Under the pieces are notes generated by a model. The model searched no databases. It was given only the letters and a program-made list of their open reading frames with translations, and was not told where the DNA came from. This document shows, piece after piece, positions 17,972 to 26,949 of a DNA stretch of 45,654 nucleotides (positions within the stretch are counted from its first letter, which is position 1; each line of letters begins with the position of its first letter). Origin of the DNA: an uncultured bacterium (GTDB lineage Bacteria; Cyanobacteriota; Vampirovibrionia; Gastranaerophilales; Gastranaerophilaceae); NCBI GenBank assembly GCA_900547155.1, contig URFH01000020.1:1-45654 (forward strand), given 5' to 3'. Made by a program: the position numbers and the translations under genes.

Positions 17972-18190
17972 ATGGCGAATAAAAAATTAAAAATAAAACT
18001 CCTGCCCACCGGTGAAATCGAAATGCACACAGAGGGTATCAAAGGCAAGAAATGCCTTGATTATATTGAACTTATGGAGGTTCTTGCCGACGCAAAGGTC
18101 GTTAAACAGGAACTGACGCAAGAATATTACGAAGAAGAAACCGAAACCGTTTCAGATGGGGAGAAAAATTCTTTGTATAACAGAAATTAA
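17972..18190 (+). CDS. DUF2997-like small protein
   Basis: 72 residues. The pattern IKLLPTGEIEMHTEGIKGKKCLDYIE, then a helix with EVLADAKVV, then QEYYEEE fits DUF2997 (a G-x-x-G-x-x-C motif and a C-terminal E-Y-Y). The single cysteine (residue 28) is conserved in that family to my memory. It starts 12 bp after the DUF1257-like gene with GGAG upstream. Function unknown. Confidence 0.72.
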   Translation: MANKKLKIKLLPTGEIEMHTEGIKGKKCLDYIELMEVLADAKVVKQELTQEYYEEETETVSDGEKNSLYNRN

Positions 18191-18240
18191 TAGTATTTTT
18201 GATAATTATGCAATAAAAATAGCTCATAAATATTAACTTT

Positions 18241-18260
18241 AGCGTTAAGAAGCGTTAAGG
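18241..18260 (+). promoter_or_regulatory. Tandem decamer upstream of flhA
   Basis: AGCGTTAAGA followed at once by AGCGTTAAGG, preceded by TTAACTTT, gives two direct half-sites and one inverted TTAAC/GTTAA pair, 36 bp before the flhA start. A regulator or sigma-factor binding site is possible. Confidence 0.4.
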
Positions 18261-18295
18261 ATTAGAAAAAATAGGCGATATGAGCTAGAATTATA

Positions 18296-20419
18296 ATGAG
18301 TGATTATCAAAAAAATATAATGAATAGAATAATAAGCTTATTAAAAAATAACGATATGATAATGGCTGTCGGGCTGGTCATAATTATCGCCATGATGATT
18401 ATCCCCCTGCCGCCTATGCTGCTTGATATTTTGCTTACTTTGAATATCTCGCTTTCGGTTATCATTCTTCTGGTTTGCCTTTTTATAAAAGAGCCGCTTG
18501 AATACTCCTCATTTCCGATAATTCTCCTTATTGCAACGATTTTCAGGCTCGGATTGAACGTAAGTTCAACCAGATTGATTCTTCTGGAAGGCGCAGCCGG
18601 CGAGGTTATCAACTCTTTCGGGCAATTTGTAGTCGGCGGGAACTACGTAGTCGGTTTCATTATATTTGTAATCCTCGTAATCATTAACTTTATGGTAATC
18701 ACCGGCGGTGCAACCCGCGTAGCAGAAGTTTCCGCAAGATTTACACTGGACAGCATGCCAGGAAAACAGCTGAGTATCGACGCAGACCTGAATGCGGGGC
18801 TGATTAACGAAGAACAGGCAAAAGCCCGCCGCAGAAAACTCGAAAGAGAAGCAGATTTTTACGGAACAATGGATGGTGCCTCAAAATTCGTAAAAGGCGA
18901 CGCAACAGCGGGAATTATTATCACTGTTATCAACATTTTCGGCGGTTTTATCATCGGAATGTGGCAGCTCAAAATGGATTTGTTAACCGCGTTGAGCACT
19001 TATACTATTTTGACGGTCGGCGACGGGCTTGTTTCACAGCTTCCGGCGCTTTTGATTTCGTTCTCAACCGGTTTGATTGTCAGCCGTGCGAGCGGGCAGG
19101 ATAAATCCCTCAGCGCAGATATTATTAACGAAATGTTCACAAATCCGATGGTTCTCGGGATAGTTTCGGGGCTTTTGCTCGTTCTGGGGCTCGTTCCGGG
19201 GATGCCGACAATTCCTTTTACGATTGTTGCAATGACTATCGGCTGGCTCGCATACAACAAGAAAAAAGAAGCCGATAAAAAGGCGGAAATTGCCAAAAAA
19301 GCCGAGGCAGAAACAAAAAATCTGGAAAACCGCGTCGGAAAGAAGAAGAAAAAAGCCTCGCGCGAAAGCGTTATGGAACTTTTGAACGTAGAAACCATAG
19401 AGATGGAAATCGGTTACAGGCTCGTGCCTTTGCTTGATGCGGAGCAGGGCGGGGATTTGCTTGAGCGTATTGCGCAGATTCGACGCCAGACAGCGCTGGA
19501 TTTGGGGATTGTATTGCCCTCAATAAGGGTCAGAGACAATTTACAACTCCCGCCAAACACATATCAGATTAAATTAAAGGGTGTTCCTATTGAAAACGGC
19601 GAAGTTTATCCGGAAAGAAGCCTTGCAATGAACGCTGCAGGCACGGATAATGACCTAGGAATCAACGGAATCAGCGCGATTGAGCCGGCTTTCGGGCTTC
19701 CTGCGCTGTGGATTGAAGAAAAGGACAAAGAAATCGCCGAAACATACGGATATACAGTTGTCAGCCCATCTGCGGTGATTTCAACCCATTTGACCGAAGT
19801 TATCAAGAAAAATGCCTCGGAAATCCTTACACGTTCGGATGTTCAGCAGTTACTGGAGAATTTGAAAAAAGAAGTGTCGGAAGATTACGTAAACGACCTG
19901 CTGAAAGACACTTCTGTGGGCGAAATCCAGCAGGTTATGCAGAATTTGTTAAAAGAACGCGTTTCTGTGAGGGATTTGAAGACGATTCTGGAGGTCACAA
20001 GCGTACAGTCAAAAGTCAGCAGAAATACCGACTATCTTACGGAGCAGGTTCGCTCAGCGCTGGCGCGGGGGATTTGCAAGCAGAATTTGTCAGATACGGG
20101 CGAGCTTCTGGCAGTTACGCTGTCGCCTGACGCCGAAAATACGATTGCGCAGGGTCTAAGCCCCGATGGAAACAGCCTTACGCTTGATCCTGACTTTACG
20201 CGGCGGCTTTTGGACAGTTTAAATTACGAGCTTGAGAAAGCAATCACCTCAACAGGCTCGCAGCCCGTAATTCTCTGTTCTTCGCCAATAAGATTGCCAT
20301 TCAGGCGCCTTATTGAAAGAACATATCCGCAAATTGCCGTAATGTCGTATAATGAAATCAGCAACAATGTTAAGGCAAAATCGGTAGGCGTCGTAAAAGC
20401 AGCTCCGGCAAAGGTTTAA
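18296..20419 (+). CDS. flhA: Flagellar export gate protein FlhA
   Basis: Proton-driven export gate of the flagellar type III apparatus. 707 residues: about eight membrane segments (1-330) with the FHIPEP-region signature FRLGLNVSSTRLILL and INFMVITGGATRVAEVSARF; then a Lys-rich linker (330-365) and the cytoplasmic domain (LVPLLDAEQGGDLLERI, IRVDNLQLPP-like IRVRDNLQLPPNTY). The ending PVILCSSPIRLPFRRLIERT is flagellar rather than injectisome type. No clear ribosome site precedes the ATG. First gene of a five-gene run. Confidence 0.97.
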   Translation: MSDYQKNIMNRIISLLKNNDMIMAVGLVIIIAMMIIPLPPMLLDILLTLNISLSVIILLVCLFIKEPLEYSSFPIILLIATIFRLGLNVSSTRLILLEGAAGEVINSFGQFVVGGNYVVGFIIFVILVIINFMVITGGATRVAEVSARFTLDSMPGKQLSIDADLNAGLINEEQAKARRRKLEREADFYGTMDGASKFVKGDATAGIIITVINIFGGFIIGMWQLKMDLLTALSTYTILTVGDGLVSQLPALLISFSTGLIVSRASGQDKSLSADIINEMFTNPMVLGIVSGLLLVLGLVPGMPTIPFTIVAMTIGWLAYNKKKEADKKAEIAKKAEAETKNLENRVGKKKKKASRESVMELLNVETIEMEIGYRLVPLLDAEQGGDLLERIAQIRRQTALDLGIVLPSIRVRDNLQLPPNTYQIKLKGVPIENGEVYPERSLAMNAAGTDNDLGINGISAIEPAFGLPALWIEEKDKEIAETYGYTVVSPSAVISTHLTEVIKKNASEILTRSDVQQLLENLKKEVSEDYVNDLLKDTSVGEIQQVMQNLLKERVSVRDLKTILEVTSVQSKVSRNTDYLTEQVRSALARGICKQNLSDTGELLAVTLSPDAENTIAQGLSPDGNSLTLDPDFTRRLLDSLNYELEKAITSTGSQPVILCSSPIRLPFRRLIERTYPQIAVMSYNEISNNVKAKSVGVVKAAPAKV

Positions 20420-20452
20420 TGTTACTAAATTAAGAATAATCGAAAGGCTAAT

Positions 20453-21049
20453 ATGAAAACGCTGTTGAAAAAGAACAAAAAAGTAAGCATTCTCCCTCAG
20501 GATGTACAGGGGGCGGCAGAAGGCACAATTAAAAGGGCTTTAAAAGACTTTTTTGAGGTCGAAATCCCGCAGGAGGATTTGAAATATTACAAAACAGGCG
20601 AAAATGTAGAACTTTTTGCGGCTGTTGACGCGGGTATGCTTTATTTTTCATCGGAGCTTGAGGAAATTAATGAAAATCTGCTCAAAATCAAAACAGCAAA
20701 AGACTACGAACTGCTCCAGCGCCGTGAATATACAAGAATTCCGCTGGACAGGGAAATAAAAATTAAAGATGACAATTCTACCTGCAAATGCATTGATATA
20801 AGCGCAGGCGGAATGAAAATAGAGATGGCAAAACAGCCGGATATGGAAAAAGATTACACGATTTCTTTCAGTCTGGACGGAAGAACAGAAATCAGCTGTT
20901 ATTTGCGCCCGATAAGGATTTCCAAGGACGACAAAAAGAAAAACGGCAAATATATAGTATCCGGACGATTTGTTTTATTAAAAAATATTGATAAAATAGC
21001 AATAGTTCAGTACTGCTTTAAGAAAAACATAGAAAACACGAACAAATAA
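20453..21049 (+). CDS. YcgR-like PilZ-domain protein (c-di-GMP receptor)
   Basis: 198 residues: N-terminal YcgR-type domain (1-88) and C-terminal PilZ domain. c-di-GMP ligands are present: RxxxR in RREYTR (Arg 91 and 95) and DxSxxG in DISAGGMK (115-120). Such proteins slow or steer flagella when c-di-GMP is high. Its place directly after flhA and before a kinase/HD-GYP pair supports a flagellar brake role. Confidence 0.87.
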   Translation: MKTLLKKNKKVSILPQDVQGAAEGTIKRALKDFFEVEIPQEDLKYYKTGENVELFAAVDAGMLYFSSELEEINENLLKIKTAKDYELLQRREYTRIPLDREIKIKDDNSTCKCIDISAGGMKIEMAKQPDMEKDYTISFSLDGRTEISCYLRPIRISKDDKKKNGKYIVSGRFVLLKNIDKIAIVQYCFKKNIENTNK

Positions 21050-21054
21050 CCACC

Positions 21055-21291
21055 ATGTCAGGAAAACTAACTTACAAGCACAAAATCAGTGGAATATTAG
21101 GCTCATTCACGGCATTGCTGTGCGGAGCGCTCATATTTTCTAAAGGAATGCCCGATATTCACGGGCTAATCAGCGGATTTTCAATAATTGCACCGGCGGC
21201 GTTGTGCGCGGGCGCATGCGGTTATTTTATCGGCAAAATTTTTGACAAAGGTAACGAAAGCACAGGCGGTTCCGGTCAAATTTTCAAATAG
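21055..21291 (+). CDS. Small two-helix membrane protein
   Basis: 78 residues, unrecognised. Two hydrophobic helices (about 11-29 and 38-60), the second with small residues (APAALCAGACGYFIGKIF), and a Gly/Ser-rich C-terminus. It lies 5 bp after the PilZ gene and 9 bp before the kinase, so it is probably part of the same operon and perhaps a partner of one of them. Confidence 0.7.
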   Translation: MSGKLTYKHKISGILGSFTALLCGALIFSKGMPDIHGLISGFSIIAPAALCAGACGYFIGKIFDKGNESTGGSGQIFK

Positions 21292-21300
21292 GGTCACAAA

Positions 21301-22890
21301 ATGCTAAAAAACGTTAAAAACTTTAAAACTAAATTGAGCACCCAGTTCGGGCTTTTAACCAGCCTTTTGATTGCAATTATGGTTTTGTGCATTGCAGGGT
21401 ATTCAATTTTGTTCGTTGACAATCTCACAAAACAGGTCACAAAACAGACAAAAAGCCTTAATGATTCAATCTATACGACCGTTCTTCAGGTGGTAAGCGA
21501 TTATATTGACAAAGACAATTACACAATGCTCGATAAATCAGCCAGAAATATGATTTATAACAAACTGATTGCGAATCTGACAGTTAAAGAAACAGAATCG
21601 GGCAAAATCCTCTACAAATCACCAAAAATAAAGCTTCCGGAGCAATTCGGCGAAAAACCGCGCCAGTCAAGGTTCGGCAAAAAGCAGGAAACTAAAAATA
21701 ACGACGCAAATATTTATTATCTTATGGGGCAGCGCGGCGCAAAAACAATAACCATCGGGTTTTACTCCGAGCCCATTGTAAAACAGGGGCTTGATATCCT
21801 GATTGAAAATATGACCGCAATGGTTATTATATTTATATTTTTGGGCTTTTTCCTCTCAAATCTTGTTGCAAAAATCCTTATAAAACCGATAAATATGCTT
21901 GTAAAGAGCCTTGTTGAGTCAAAAGGGAACTTCTCGCACCGTCTTGAACCAACGAATTACCTCGAAATAAACAGGCTCATCATTTCTTATAACAACATGG
22001 CTGCATCTTTGGAAGAACTTTACCAGTCAATGGAACAGCAGGTTAAAGACCGCACAAAAGAACTCGAAAACGCATACACAGAGCTGAAAAGCACCCAGGC
22101 AATGATGGTTCACAGCGAAAAAATGCGCTCTTTAGGCGAGCTTGTTGCCGGAATTACGCATGAAATCAACAATCCCGTGAATTTCATTTACGGAAACCTT
22201 ATTCACCTTAAAAATTACACAAAAGACCTGATGGACGTAATCGAAAAATACTCTGAATTCAATGATGACCTTACAGACGAGCACAAAGCGGCAATAAAAC
22301 AGCTAAAAGAAGATATTGATTTGGATTTTCTTGCTACAGACCTGCCCGATTTGATAAGAAGCTGTCAGGAAGGCACAGAGCGCACAAAAAACATCATTCT
22401 CGACCTGAAAAACTTCTCCAGACTTGAAGAAGCGGTGGTCAACAGCATTGATTTGCCCAGAGAAATCGACACAACGCTCAACATTCTGCACAACAAAATT
22501 AAAAACAAAATCACAGTTCACAAAGAATACGACGAAAATATTCCGAATATTGAGGGTTACGGCGGGCAGCTGAATCAGGTTTTTATGAACATTCTGGACA
22601 ATGCAGCCTACGCAATCAAGGAAAAAGGCGATATTTGGATAAGGCTGCATAAAAAAGAGGACAAAATCGTCCTAGAATTTGAAGATAACGGATGCGGAAT
22701 GGACAAAGAAACAGCAGCCAAGGTTTTTGACCCGTTTTATACAACAAAACCGGTCGGACAGGGCACCGGACTAGGCATGGCAATCAGCTACAAGGTTATA
22801 AAAAACCACCACGGCGACATTTCAATCGAATCAGAAGCAGGAAAAGGCACAAAATTCACGCTCACGCTGCCTTTGACAATGGGAACATAA
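21301..22890 (+). CDS. Membrane sensor histidine kinase
   Basis: 529 residues. TM1 at 17-40, periplasmic domain 41-165 of unknown ligand, TM2 at 170-190, HAMP-like segment 191-245, coiled coil 240-275. H-box GELVAGITHEINNPVNFIYG with the phosphorylated His 287; N-box NQVFMNILDNAAYAI; G1 DNGCGMD; G2 GQGTGLGMAI. It is a complete kinase. The response regulator starts 4 bp after its stop, so the two form a two-component system. Confidence 0.93.
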   Translation: MLKNVKNFKTKLSTQFGLLTSLLIAIMVLCIAGYSILFVDNLTKQVTKQTKSLNDSIYTTVLQVVSDYIDKDNYTMLDKSARNMIYNKLIANLTVKETESGKILYKSPKIKLPEQFGEKPRQSRFGKKQETKNNDANIYYLMGQRGAKTITIGFYSEPIVKQGLDILIENMTAMVIIFIFLGFFLSNLVAKILIKPINMLVKSLVESKGNFSHRLEPTNYLEINRLIISYNNMAASLEELYQSMEQQVKDRTKELENAYTELKSTQAMMVHSEKMRSLGELVAGITHEINNPVNFIYGNLIHLKNYTKDLMDVIEKYSEFNDDLTDEHKAAIKQLKEDIDLDFLATDLPDLIRSCQEGTERTKNIILDLKNFSRLEEAVVNSIDLPREIDTTLNILHNKIKNKITVHKEYDENIPNIEGYGGQLNQVFMNILDNAAYAIKEKGDIWIRLHKKEDKIVLEFEDNGCGMDKETAAKVFDPFYTTKPVGQGTGLGMAISYKVIKNHHGDISIESEAGKGTKFTLTLPLTMGT

Positions 22891-22894
22891 TCAG

Positions 22895-23881
22895 ATGGAT
22901 GAAAAATACAACATATTGCTCGTAGATGACGAAGAAGACAACCTTTCGCTTTTATACAGAACTTTGAGGGGTTCTTACAATCTTGATCGCTCAACTTCGC
23001 CCCTGAAAGCGCTCGAAATGATGGACGAAAAGGATTATCAGCTTGTAATTTCAGACCACAAAATGCCGGAGATGGACGGAGTCGAATTTTTAAAACGCGC
23101 AAGCGAAAAACATCCCGATATGATGAGGATTTTGCTCACGGCGTATTCTGATGCGAATATTCTCATTGACGCAATCAATTACGCAAAAATTTACAGATAT
23201 GTTAAAAAACCGTACAATCCGGAGGAGTTGCAGCTCATAGTTTCCGCCGCACTGGAGTTTTTCCAGCTAAAACATGACAATGACAAGCTGATTGTGGATT
23301 TAAAAGAGCTTTTTGCCGGCACAATCAAGGCAATAATGGGCGCGCTGGACGCAAAAGACTCCTACACCTCGGGCCGCAGCAAGCGTATAACTTTTTATTC
23401 CACGGAAATCGCTAAAAAGCTCGGACTTTCTTCAATTGATATAGGAAAAGTCGAGCTTGCGGGAATGCTCCATGATATTGGAATGATAGGGGTTTCAGAC
23501 GATGTACTTTACAAAATTGACGACCTCACGCAGGAAGAATACGACGAAATCAAGGAGCATATAAATTACAGCGTAAAAATCCTTGAAGATATAAAGCAGC
23601 TCAAGGATGTCGTGGAAATTATTAAGTGCCATCACGAAAACTACGACGGAAGCGGCTATCCTGCGGGTTTAAGAGGGGAAGAAATCCCCGTTGGCGCCCG
23701 AATTATCGCTGTGGGCGACGCTTTTGACAGTATAATTTCCGACCGGGTTTACAGGCAAAAAAATAATTACGAAGAAGCGCTTGAAGAGATAAAAAAAGGC
23801 TCCGGAAGCCATTTTGACCCCGTTATCGTGCGCGCGTTTTGCGAGTGTTACGAGCATATTGTGCAAACCATCCGCGAATAA
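22895..23881 (+). CDS. Response regulator with HD-GYP phosphodiesterase domain
   Basis: 328 residues. Receiver domain 1-120 with Asp 11/12, phospho-acceptor Asp 54 (VISDHKMPEMDG) and Lys 105. HD-GYP domain 140-328: HDIGMIGV (His 193, Asp 194), CHHENYDGSGYPAGLRGEEI and VGDAFDSIISDRVYR. The usual GHSxRV motif reads GRSKRI here, with Arg 161 instead of histidine, and HDIGK is HDIGM. c-di-GMP hydrolysis is the expected output; these changes may weaken metal binding. It pairs with the kinase upstream and the PilZ receptor. Confidence 0.93.
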   Translation: MDEKYNILLVDDEEDNLSLLYRTLRGSYNLDRSTSPLKALEMMDEKDYQLVISDHKMPEMDGVEFLKRASEKHPDMMRILLTAYSDANILIDAINYAKIYRYVKKPYNPEELQLIVSAALEFFQLKHDNDKLIVDLKELFAGTIKAIMGALDAKDSYTSGRSKRITFYSTEIAKKLGLSSIDIGKVELAGMLHDIGMIGVSDDVLYKIDDLTQEEYDEIKEHINYSVKILEDIKQLKDVVEIIKCHHENYDGSGYPAGLRGEEIPVGARIIAVGDAFDSIISDRVYRQKNNYEEALEEIKKGSGSHFDPVIVRAFCECYEHIVQTIRE

Positions 23882-23886
23882 GCCAA

Positions 23887-24945
23887 TTATTTTATTCTGG
23901 CGCCTGTTTCTTTGTTAAAAAACAGAAAATCATTGGTGTTGAAATGCAAATCAACAGTTTTGTCGAATTTTTTCTGTGCATCCAGCTTTGCAGAACATTT
24001 TGCGCCGTTTATAGCGAAATAAACGATTTTTTCACTGCCGAGCATTTCCGAAATCTCCACATCTGCGACAAATTCACAGTTGTAATCCAAAATATCCGTT
24101 TTTTCAGGGCGAATTCCGATAATAAAATCCTTTTCCCCGTTCAGCGCCGCAATCTGCTCACTGTTAAGCGCAATATCGGTTTCATTGAACCTAACCTTGC
24201 CGTTTTCAAGCGTTACAGGAATAAAATTCATCGGTGGCGAGCCCAAAAAGCCGCCCACAAACATGTTGTCGGGGTTGTAATAGATATTTTCGGGGTTGTC
24301 AACCTGCTGAATAACGCCTTTATCAAGAACAACAATCCTATCGCCCATTGTCAGCGCCTCGGTCTGGTCGTGGGTTACATAAATGAAAGTTGTTTGCAGT
24401 TTTTCGTGGAGTTTTTTGATTTCCGAGCGCATTTGCACCCTTAATTTTGCGTCAAGGTTGGAAAGCGGCTCGTCCATCAAGAAAACCTTGGGATTTCTGA
24501 CAATTGCACGCCCGAGCGCAACACGCTGGCGCTGACCGCCTGAAAGCTGTTTGGGTTTTCGCTGCAAATATTCGGTCAAATCCAGAATTTCCGCAGCTTC
24601 TTTGACTTTTCTGTCAATTTCCTCTTTTGAAAAATTCCTCATCTTCAAAGGAAAAGCAATATTTTCATAAACCGTCATATGCGGATAAAGCGCGTAACTC
24701 TGGAAAACAAAAGCAATATCACGGTCTTTCGGGTGGACATTGTTTACACATTTATCACCGATATAGATTTCGCCGGCAGTAATCTCCTCCAGCCCCGCAA
24801 TCATCCTCAAAATCGTGGATTTTCCGCACCCTGACGAGCCAACAAGCACCAGAAATTCCTTATCTTTGATTTCAAGCGAAACATCGTTGATGATTGTCTT
24901 CGCGTCGTATTTTTTTACAACGTTTTTAAGCGTAACCTGTGCCAT
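23887..24945 (-). CDS. ABC transporter ATPase, MsmX/MalK/UgpC type
   Basis: 352 residues. Walker A GSSGCGKST at 37-45, Q-loop FVFQSYALYPHMTVYENIAF, signature LSGGQRQRVALGRA, Walker B VFLMDEPLSNLDAKLR, H-loop VTHDQTEALTMGDR, then the C-terminal regulatory TOBE-like domain (IGIRPEKTDIL). Such ATPases energise one or more sugar importers; no permease is present here, so it may be a shared ATPase. Its ATG overlaps the stop of the upstream PAS gene by one base. Confidence 0.9.
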   Translation of the reverse strand: MAQVTLKNVVKKYDAKTIINDVSLEIKDKEFLVLVGSSGCGKSTILRMIAGLEEITAGEIYIGDKCVNNVHPKDRDIAFVFQSYALYPHMTVYENIAFPLKMRNFSKEEIDRKVKEAAEILDLTEYLQRKPKQLSGGQRQRVALGRAIVRNPKVFLMDEPLSNLDAKLRVQMRSEIKKLHEKLQTTFIYVTHDQTEALTMGDRIVVLDKGVIQQVDNPENIYYNPDNMFVGGFLGSPPMNFIPVTLENGKVRFNETDIALNSEQIAALNGEKDFIIGIRPEKTDILDYNCEFVADVEISEMLGSEKIVYFAINGAKCSAKLDAQKKFDKTVDLHFNTNDFLFFNKETGARIK

Positions 24946-26081
24946 TAGACTTCCAGCCTCTCTGACGGAACAACAAATGTGTATGAAGTCCCTTTTAATG
25001 ATTCGGTTTCGACCCAGATTTTGCCTTTTGCAAGGCGGACGAGGTTGTAAACCAGCCCCATTGCGACATTTCTGGTGAGTGATTTTCTCGCTATTGCCTT
25101 TTCTACGTCAATATACGGGTTAAAAATTGTATCTTTCTCGTTTTCCACAAGCCCTGTGCCGGAATCCGTGATTTTTATCATCAAATAAGACTTGTCATTT
25201 GCGCTTTCGGCAATCGGAAAGCCGGCAATCTCCAAAAATTCCAAATCAGGCGAGGAAGCCTCAATTTTTACCGCGCCGTTTTGAGTCGAAGCGATTGCAT
25301 TGTCCAAAAGCAGCGACAATGCGGTTTTGATAAGGTTTTCATCGTTAAAGCAGTTGCGTTTTAGAAGATTGTTCAAATCAACCGTCAAAACAAGCCCTTT
25401 TTCCTCTGCTTTTGTGCGGTAATCATTGAAAATCTTCGTAATCAGGTCAACAAAATCGAAATTTTTGAATTCATAGTCATAAATTCCCGACTCAACCTTT
25501 GAATAATCAACGATTTTAGAGATTAAATCAAGCAGCTGGGCTGAATTTTTATTAATAATTCTTAAATATTTCTCCTGTTTCTCAGAAATTTCACCGCCCA
25601 ACCCCTCAAGCAGCGCCTGTGAAAATCCGTTTATCGAGTGCAGCGGGGAGGTCAATTCTCCGGCTATTTTTGAAAGAAACGAGTTTTTTTCCTTTGTAAC
25701 TTTGTTTACATATTCATGCTCAAAAATAAGCTTGTTTAACATTTTCTGGTTGCCGGAAACATCACGAACCCCGACGATAATATCGCCTTTTTCGCCGAAA
25801 CGGGCCGCGCTGATTTCAAAAAACTGCTCATCTTCATTGATTCTGGAGCGGACAACAGCGCCCGCACCTGTTTTCACGAGGTCGCAGACCATATTATAAC
25901 CGCCGTCGAACAAATCCAGCAATTCCGAGTTCACAATCGTTTCGGAAGTAAAAATTTTCGAGGCTTTTTCGTTATAATCAGTAATTTCCCCGTTCGGTGC
26001 AACCACCAGAACCGCGTCAGGAAGCATGTCCAAATCGGGTTTTGGCTTTTTATTATTAAACAAGAATGATAACAGACCCAT
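24945..26081 (-). CDS. PAS histidine-kinase-like protein, H-box histidine missing
   Basis: 378 residues, cytosolic, no membrane segment. PAS domain 15-110 (LDMLPDAVLVVAPNGEITDY). The dimerisation region reads FLSKIAGELTSPLHSINGF: the family has S-H-E-L in place of A-G-E-L, so Gly 141 stands where the phosphorylated histidine belongs. The ATPase domain keeps an N-box (LLLDNAIAS) and G1 (DSGTGL) but the G2 loop is RNVAMGLV rather than GxGLGL. It is probably not a kinase: a pseudokinase or ligand-sensing scaffold. It is translationally coupled to an ABC ATPase. Confidence 0.85.
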   Translation of the reverse strand: MGLLSFLFNNKKPKPDLDMLPDAVLVVAPNGEITDYNEKASKIFTSETIVNSELLDLFDGGYNMVCDLVKTGAGAVVRSRINEDEQFFEISAARFGEKGDIIVGVRDVSGNQKMLNKLIFEHEYVNKVTKEKNSFLSKIAGELTSPLHSINGFSQALLEGLGGEISEKQEKYLRIINKNSAQLLDLISKIVDYSKVESGIYDYEFKNFDFVDLITKIFNDYRTKAEEKGLVLTVDLNNLLKRNCFNDENLIKTALSLLLDNAIASTQNGAVKIEASSPDLEFLEIAGFPIAESANDKSYLMIKITDSGTGLVENEKDTIFNPYIDVEKAIARKSLTRNVAMGLVYNLVRLAKGKIWVETESLKGTSYTFVVPSERLEV

Positions 26082-26135
26082 TTTAACTCTCTTTTAACGC
26101 TAAATTATAACCAATTTTAGCATATCATAGGCAGG

Positions 26136-26849
26136 TTAAGCAATGACATCTTTTCTGACGAGCACGCTGCCCAAATCTGCTGCGGAGAGTTCCTTTTCAT
26201 CTTTGTCTTTAGCGGGATTCTGGACAATTTTATTCAACCGGTCTATTTCATTAACTATTTTGTTGTAATCTTCAACAGCTGCGGATTTTTTCTTGTTGGT
26301 TTTGTCAACATAAATCTCGCCGACCTTGTATCCGACGCTGGAGCCGGCAATTGAGCCCGCAACAAAGCCAAGCCCCTCAATTACAGCCAGAGCAGCCTTT
26401 GCATATTTATTTTTCATGCCGGAGTGGACGTCTTTTAAATATTTTGAGTTCAAAAACTCTTTCATAAGCGCTTCTGTACCGAACATTGCGCTCATGCCGC
26501 AGACTTCTTTTTTCAAGGCTTCATCTTTTTTATCCGCAGTGATAACCCGATAACCCGCAGCCCCGACAAGCAGCGGATTTACGTGTTTGCTTGCCCAGTT
26601 TGCGCCTTTTACCGCATAATCAAGAACTTTGTTGTGTTCAGAGGTTTTGCACATAATATCAATCGCAGCCTGCGCGCTTTTTCCCAGAACATTGTCCAGT
26701 TTTGCCGCTGCTTTGCCTGCTGCGGTCAATTGTCCGGTTGTTGCGAACACACGACCCTCATCGTGGTGGCCGTTTGAGCCGTTCACCACTTTGTCGGCAT
26801 TCCTGCCCCCGAATGTAGCTGCTTTTAGAAATACTGCCAGATCGAGCAT
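26136..26849 (-). CDS. Unknown protein with one glycine-rich hydrophobic segment
   Basis: 237 residues, not recognised. The N-terminus is soluble and Ala/Lys-rich. A hydrophobic stretch near 155-175 (LAVIEGLGFVAGSIAGSSVG) could insert in a membrane. The tail is charged with a probable coiled coil (EDYNKIVNEIDRLNKIVQ). GAAGG precedes the ATG by 8 bp. It ends 54 bp before the PAS gene on the same strand and may share its transcript. Confidence 0.7.
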   Translation of the reverse strand: MLDLAVFLKAATFGGRNADKVVNGSNGHHDEGRVFATTGQLTAAGKAAAKLDNVLGKSAQAAIDIMCKTSEHNKVLDYAVKGANWASKHVNPLLVGAAGYRVITADKKDEALKKEVCGMSAMFGTEALMKEFLNSKYLKDVHSGMKNKYAKAALAVIEGLGFVAGSIAGSSVGYKVGEIYVDKTNKKKSAAVEDYNKIVNEIDRLNKIVQNPAKDKDEKELSAADLGSVLVRKDVIA

Positions 26850-26916
26850 GCGTTAAACCTTCACTATAACACTTCCATTTATATAAACGCATTTTTTGGG
26901 AAAAAATTGCGCAAAT

Positions 26917-26943
26917 TTGAAATTTATTTACAATTTTTACAAT
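26917..26943 (+). promoter_or_regulatory. Promoter before the structured spacer
   Basis: TTGAAA (26917-26922), 15 bp (16 for TTTGAA), TACAAT (26938-26943). The predicted start falls within two bases of the first arm of a long stem. Confidence 0.4.
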
Positions 26944-26949
26944 AAAAAA

